NCBI GenBank assembly: GCA_948528155.1
Contig: CAOSZT010000083.1
Coordinates: 1 to 10,066, forward strand
Source: an uncultured Clostridia bacterium
GTDB lineage: Bacteria; Bacillota; Clostridia; TANB77; CAG-508
Direction of reading: 5' to 3'
DNA: 10,066 bases
Part shown: positions 6,766-10,066 of the stretch, one piece after another
Numbering within the stretch: the stretch's first letter is position 1
Layout: each line of letters begins with the position of its first letter
The notes under the pieces: generated by a model
Seen by the model: the letters and a program-made list of their open reading frames with translations, nothing else
What the model was told of the DNA's origin: nothing
The model's database searches: none
Translations under genes and position numbers: made by a program

Positions 6766-7629
6766 TTATTTAAATATTTCTTCCATAATTCCATCTTTCA
6801 TATCAGCAATATTGTATATATATTCCATATTCTCAAATGTTTCTCTTAAATTATTTCTAGCAGAAATCCATCCAATTCCATCTGTAAACCAGACAAATTC
6901 AAAACCTACTACTTTCTCTGCTTCTTCTGCAATCATCTTATAACTTCTTGCAGTTTCATTTAATTTTGAACCTCCTGAAGCATAAAAATTAGTTTCAATT
7001 CCATAAATACATTTATCTGTTTTTATAACAAAATCAAATCTTTTAGTAGCTTGATTTTTATTACTAATAAATGACATATCTAATTTCCATCTTTTCTCAA
7101 TATCTTGTAAGTACCTCTCTTTAAAATATGTTTCATTTTTCTTAAATCCTGCTTTTTGTATGAATTTTTCTACTAAATCCTCCATCAAGTGTCCACCACG
7201 ATTTTTTCTAGCATTTGAATTTAAGCCACATTCAACACCTAGAACATAATCATATAAATTATTCACTAGATGTTTTTCTAATAAATTAAACAATCCTGTT
7301 TCTCTCATAAATACTTTATATTGTTTAGCATCATAATTCATATTTTTAAAATTATATTCAAACTTATTTCCATCATCATCTAAAACAATTATTTCTGATT
7401 GTCTTACTGCTAATAAGGTTGGAATACATTTTAAAACTTCTGGATATTTTTGCACTAAATCTTCAAAGTCTTTTTCAATTTTTTCACTTCCTATTAGTGA
7501 ATTCATCATATTCAATTCTACTTTATATATTTCGGCATTCTTATATATTGTTTCAAAATCTATATAATATTTATAATTTGCTATACTATCTGTAAATGTT
7601 AGTAACCACTGTGCAAAATCTCTTTTCAT
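6766..7629 (-). CDS. dpnB: Type II restriction endonuclease of the DpnII/MboI family (cuts unmethylated GATC)
   Basis: Cleaves foreign DNA at GATC when the adenine is unmethylated; self DNA is protected by the neighbouring methyltransferase. The 287 residues are collinear with Streptococcus pneumoniae R.DpnII (about 288) as I remember it. Shared blocks include NMMNSLIGS (40-48), RKNRGG (141-146), RFDFVI (197-202), IETNFY (211-216), SKLNETARSYKMIAEE (221-236) and TDGIGW (249-254). RFDFVI followed by IETNFY is the likely PD-(D/E)XK-like active site, with the lysine replaced. ATG 7629 has AAAGGAG inside the end of dpnA, five bases after its stop, so translation is coupled. Gene order dpnM-dpnA-dpnB is that of the classical operon. 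No truncation is seen; it should be active. GATC sites occur within the window, for example at 120, 1909, 7760 and 8705, so protection is required. Confidence 0.95.
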   Translation of the reverse strand: MKRDFAQWLLTFTDSIANYKYYIDFETIYKNAEIYKVELNMMNSLIGSEKIEKDFEDLVQKYPEVLKCIPTLLAVRQSEIIVLDDDGNKFEYNFKNMNYDAKQYKVFMRETGLFNLLEKHLVNNLYDYVLGVECGLNSNARKNRGGHLMEDLVEKFIQKAGFKKNETYFKERYLQDIEKRWKLDMSFISNKNQATKRFDFVIKTDKCIYGIETNFYASGGSKLNETARSYKMIAEEAEKVVGFEFVWFTDGIGWISARNNLRETFENMEYIYNIADMKDGIMEEIFK

Positions 7630-7634
7630 ATCAT

Positions 7635-8406
7635 CTACTCCTTTATTTCTTCATATCTTCTTATAGATAAATCTAAATATTCTTTTGAATTATCTATTCC
7701 TATATATCTTCTATTTAATTTGTTTGCTGCAATTCCTGTTGTACTACTACCACAAAACGGATCTAAAATTAAATCATTTTCTTTTGTAGATGCTAAAATT
7801 ATTCTTTCTAAAATTTCTAACGGCTTTTGTGTTGGATGTTTTCCTTGTTTCTTTTCTGATGGTTTTGTAAGTGAAGTTGTCCAAACATCTTTCATTTGTT
7901 TATTGTTATTCAATTCTTTCATTAAGTCATAATTAAATTTATATTTTACTTTTGGTAAGTCCTTTCTAGCCCATAGTATTGTTTCAGTTGAATGTGTGAA
8001 TGTTTTGCAAGCTAAATTTGGTGGTGGATTTGTTTTCTGCCAAGTTATATTATTTATTATTTTAAATCCTTCCTCTTCTAGTGCCATTCCTATTGAATAT
8101 ATATTGTGTAGAGTCCCGACTTATCCAAATTGTTCCATCATCTTTTAGAACTCTATAACATTCATGAATCCAATCTTTATTAAATTTATGTTTATCTTTT
8201 ATATTTAAATGACTATCCCATTGTCCTTTATTTACACTTACCATTTTTCCACCACTACAAGTTATTCCATCATTTGACAAGAAATATGGTGGATCTGCAA
8301 ATATCATATCAAAACTTTTTTCTTCAAATACTTTTAATGTATCAAAAGTATTGTTATCAATTAGCTTAAAGCTACTTTCTTCAAAGTAGAATTTTCCAGG
8401 ATACAT
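7635..8406 (-). pseudogene. dpnA: DpnA-type DNA adenine methyltransferase, broken by one extra base
   Basis: Second N6-adenine methyltransferase of the DpnII system (beta class). In pneumococcus M.DpnA methylates GATC in single-stranded as well as double-stranded DNA and helps incoming unmethylated plasmid DNA survive transformation. The first half (from ATG 8406, with GAGGAG eight bases upstream, overlapping the dpnM end by 46 bases) carries FADPPYF (DPPY at 38-41) and runs to GTIWIS. There the minus strand reads AGTCGGGACT; deleting one C (plus-strand G8118) restores AGT GGG ACT and joins GTIWIS to GTLHNIYSIGMALEEEGF, as in M.DpnA. The second half keeps HPTQKP and the S-adenosylmethionine motif DPFCGSSTTG. 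The corrected length, about 256 residues, is normal. As written, catalytic and cofactor motifs are on different polypeptides and the second half lacks a good ribosome binding site. It may be a true mutation or a sequence error. Confidence 0.9.
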
Positions 8407-9311
8407 TCATTCATCTCCTCATAATTTGTAATAAGTAATTCTGAAATTTCTCCTCTTCCTTTTGCATTTGCATTTATCATTCTTTTAGCAGAGATTTCAT
8501 TTATATTAAATCCTTTGTATATATCTTCAAAAAAACTATCATCTTTATTAGTGTTTTTTGGATTAGAATTAGATAACATTAACTTTGCATTTTTCTCATC
8601 TAATTTTCCAAAATAATTAGCTAGTTCTTTTTGATTTTCGTCATTAAAATCTTCTTTGGTATAAGATGTAAATCCTGATGTGATTGATAATGGTCTATAT
8701 GGTGGATCAAAATATACAAATGTATTGTTATCAACATATTTTTCGCTTTTCTTATAATCACCATATTGAAACACTACATTTCTAATTAGATATGATAACT
8801 TTCTTAAATTACTTGAATCACATATTGTAGGATTTTTGTATTTACCACAAGGCACATTAAATTCTCCATTTTTGTTTACCCTATATAGTCCATTAAAACA
8901 TGTCCTATTTAAAAATATAAATTCTCCTGCTCTTTTTATGTTCAATTCGTTTTCTTTAAGTTTATAAGAATTATATTCTTTTCTAATATTATAAAAATGT
9001 GCTTGTCTATCTTCACTTTCTAATTTTATAAATTCTTTTTCCTTTATTTCTAATTCTTTAATAAGTTCATCTACATTTTCTTTTATAACATTATAACAAT
9101 TTATCAGATCTCTATTTATATCAAATGCATATGCTTCTTTTACATCATATTTTTGTAATATATTTATTAAAACTGCTCCACCACCAACAAATGGTTCAAC
9201 ATATTTATTTATAATTCCATCTTTTAGTTCAAATGGAAAAAAATTAGTTAATTGTGATATCAAACTGCTTTTTCCGCCAGCCCATTTTACAAAAGGTCTT
9301 ACTACTTCCAT
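8361..9311 (-). CDS. dpnM: DpnM/Dam-type DNA adenine methyltransferase (GATC)
   Basis: Transfers methyl from S-adenosylmethionine to N6 of adenine in GATC, protecting host and element DNA from the DpnII-type endonuclease. It is an alpha-class (D12/Dam) enzyme: KWAGGK 9-14, EPFVGGGA 39-46 (cofactor loop), FNGLYR 139-144, FNVPCGKYKNP 151-161, catalytic DPPY 202-205, GFTSYT 213-218 and the closing GRGEISELLITNYE. The 316 residues exceed the about 284 of S. pneumoniae DpnM. Part of the excess is a tail of about 17 residues past ITNYEE that is encoded in the overlap with dpnA and has no obvious function. ATG 9311 has a perfect AGGAGG six bases upstream. First gene of the operon, with a strong promoter. 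With dpnA broken, this is the only intact protecting methyltransferase. Confidence 0.95.
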   Translation of the reverse strand: MEVVRPFVKWAGGKSSLISQLTNFFPFELKDGIINKYVEPFVGGGAVLINILQKYDVKEAYAFDINRDLINCYNVIKENVDELIKELEIKEKEFIKLESEDRQAHFYNIRKEYNSYKLKENELNIKRAGEFIFLNRTCFNGLYRVNKNGEFNVPCGKYKNPTICDSSNLRKLSYLIRNVVFQYGDYKKSEKYVDNNTFVYFDPPYRPLSITSGFTSYTKEDFNDENQKELANYFGKLDEKNAKLMLSNSNPKNTNKDDSFFEDIYKGFNINEISAKRMINANAKGRGEISELLITNYEEMNECILENSTLKKVALS

Positions 9312-9337
9312 TTTGTTCCTCCTAATTTACCATATTT

Positions 9338-9366
9338 ACTATATCATACATTCTATAATTTAACAA
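9338..9366 (-). promoter_or_regulatory. Sigma-A-type promoter of the dpn-dol operon
   Basis: On the minus strand TTGTTA (9361-9366) and TATAGT (9338-9343) lie 17 bases apart. A start near 9331 would leave about 20 bases of leader ending in the AGGAGG of dpnM. No other promoter or terminator is evident between here and 4783, so all five defence genes are probably on one transcript. Confidence 0.7.
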
Positions 9367-9446
9367 TAAATATAACAGTAATTTTGCTATAATTTTACAT
9401 TTATTAAATTTAATTTTTACTTCTTAAAATTTTTCCAAAAAGGGAT

Positions 9447-9487
9447 TGGGATTTTTCCCATAAAAGCATTTGTGTATATACAAATGC
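9447..9487 (-). terminator. Tandem hairpins ending the DUF6809-like gene transcript
   Basis: The 303-base gap between dpnM and the next gene (9312-9614) holds the dpn promoter and this structure. GCATTTGT (9466-9473) pairs with ACAAATGC (9480-9487), followed on the minus strand by TTTTA. A second hairpin, TGGGA 9447-9451 with TCCCA 9456-9460, then leads to ATCCCTTTTT. Together they would separate the upstream small gene from the defence operon. The rest of the gap is AT-rich with no clear feature. Confidence 0.55.
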
Positions 9488-9614
9488 CGTGCTTGTTAGG
9501 ACAAAACTTTCTGAAACATTCTTCTATAAAAATGCAAAAAATACTCAAATTTTATTTCTAAAATCCAAGCATTTTTTCTAAATTTCTACTCCATTTTTTA
9601 TCAAAAATTTTTTT

Positions 9615-9947
9615 CTAAATTTTAAGCATATCCATACTTTCAAAATAAATATATGCTTCTTTAAAACCTAATTTAAACGATTCCTTCAGCTCAATAAAAT
9701 CCATTTCTAATTGCAATTCTAAAATTTTTGAAACAACTTTTAGTTCTTCTTCTGTTAATTTAAAACAAGTTTTATCTTCTAAAAATGTAACAACATTATG
9801 ATATTTTTCTTTTAATTCACATACTTTTTTATTTAAATTTTTATATTCTGGTTTCTCTATTATTTTTAGAAACTTATGCTTATCAAAGTAATCTGCAAAG
9901 TCATCAGAATATTCCTCAAAAAATCCTTTTTCTAACATTTCTTCCAT
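9615..9947 (-). CDS. Small helical protein, DUF6809-like, unknown function
   Basis: A 110-residue soluble, charged, probably all-helical protein. It has no catalytic motif. The overall form (EMLEKGFFEEYSDDF start, a central NLNKKVCELKEKY segment, and an ending ELQLEMDFIELKESFKLGFK) resembles the DUF6809 family common on clostridial mobile elements, but this is by general pattern only. The frame is open from ATG 9965, but AGGAGA at 9954-9959 is correctly placed only for the ATG at 9947, so I use that start. The Shine-Dalgarno site overlaps the stop of the preceding TnpV-like frame, suggesting coupled translation. It lies upstream of the defence operon, separated by hairpins, and probably belongs to element maintenance or accessory functions. 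Confidence 0.6.
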   Translation of the reverse strand: MEEMLEKGFFEEYSDDFADYFDKHKFLKIIEKPEYKNLNKKVCELKEKYHNVVTFLEDKTCFKLTEEELKVVSKILELQLEMDFIELKESFKLGFKEAYIYFESMDMLKI

Positions 9948-9957
9948 ATCATTTCTC

Positions 9958-10066
9958 CTATACATAGATTAATTCTTTTAATATTATTTCTTCAGCTAAG
10001 TTCTTAAAATTGTCGAGTAGAGAGCTTCTATAAAATAATAAATTCTACTGCTCCCCCTCACAGAAC
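9958..10066 (-). pseudogene. C-terminal remnant of a TnpV-like transposon protein (partial, at window edge)
   Basis: A minus-strand frame ends in AEEIILKELIYV and stops at 9958-9960. The ending closely resembles the end of TnpV proteins of Tn4451-type clostridial transposons (A-x-E-I-x-x-x-E-L-I-Y), as I remember them. Going upstream the frame meets a TAG at 10045-10047, and the 28 codons between contain no ATG, GTG or TTG, so as written it is a remnant or a frame that changes just beyond the edge. TnpV has no well-established role. Only about 30 residues are visible, so the family call is tentative. Confidence 0.4.

Noticed and set aside
8062..8087. Two separate methyltransferase genes in place of dpnA
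   Set aside because: The two pieces are consecutive parts of one M.DpnA-like protein and join exactly when one base is removed.
9948..9965. Start of the small DUF6809-like gene at 9965
   Set aside because: The Shine-Dalgarno AGGAGA lies downstream of that ATG and is correctly spaced only for the ATG at 9947.

Overview
The window is very AT-rich DNA with Firmicutes-type Shine-Dalgarno sites (AGGAGG, AAAGGAG) and sigma-A-like promoters. Its gene families (large serine recombinase, DpnII-type restriction system, a TnpV-like tail, a clostridial M23 peptidase) point to a low-GC Clostridia-like bacterium. I cannot name the species from the sequence.

Layout. Positions 1-2050 look like host chromosome: an M23 peptidase (minus strand), a divergent intergenic region with phased T-tracts, an XRE regulator (plus strand), a bidirectional terminator, and the 3' end of a peptidoglycan-binding protein gene (minus strand). 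That gene is cut off upstream. Its reading frame runs into the 3' end of a large serine recombinase gene at about 2055-2115, so I infer that this is one end of an integrated mobile element that continues past 10066. From about 2100 onward every gene I can support is on the minus strand: the recombinase (frameshifted), a small unknown protein, and a 635-base non-coding stretch (4168-4802). That stretch holds a locally GC-rich, foldable segment and a degenerate array with a period of about 60 bases. Beyond it lies a five-gene defence operon, then a small DUF6809-like gene and the tail of a TnpV-like reading frame.

The defence operon is transcribed from a clear promoter at 9338-9366 to a strong terminator at 4756-4783. 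Its order is dpnM (GATC adenine methyltransferase), dpnA (second methyltransferase, frameshifted), dpnB (DpnII-family GATC endonuclease), then a DUF6414-like gene and a ClpB-like AAA+ ATPase gene. The last two match my memory of the Dodola antiphage system (DolA/DolB). Restriction-modification and the Dodola-like pair therefore appear to be co-transcribed, giving two defence layers on one mobile element.

Three genes are broken by what looks like a single extra base, and all three changes are the same: TGG became TCGG on the minus strand, immediately before a glycine codon (plus-strand positions 2043, 3542 and 8118). They affect the host peptidoglycan-binding gene, the recombinase and dpnA. 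This shared context suggests one mutational process or a systematic sequence error rather than three unrelated inactivations.
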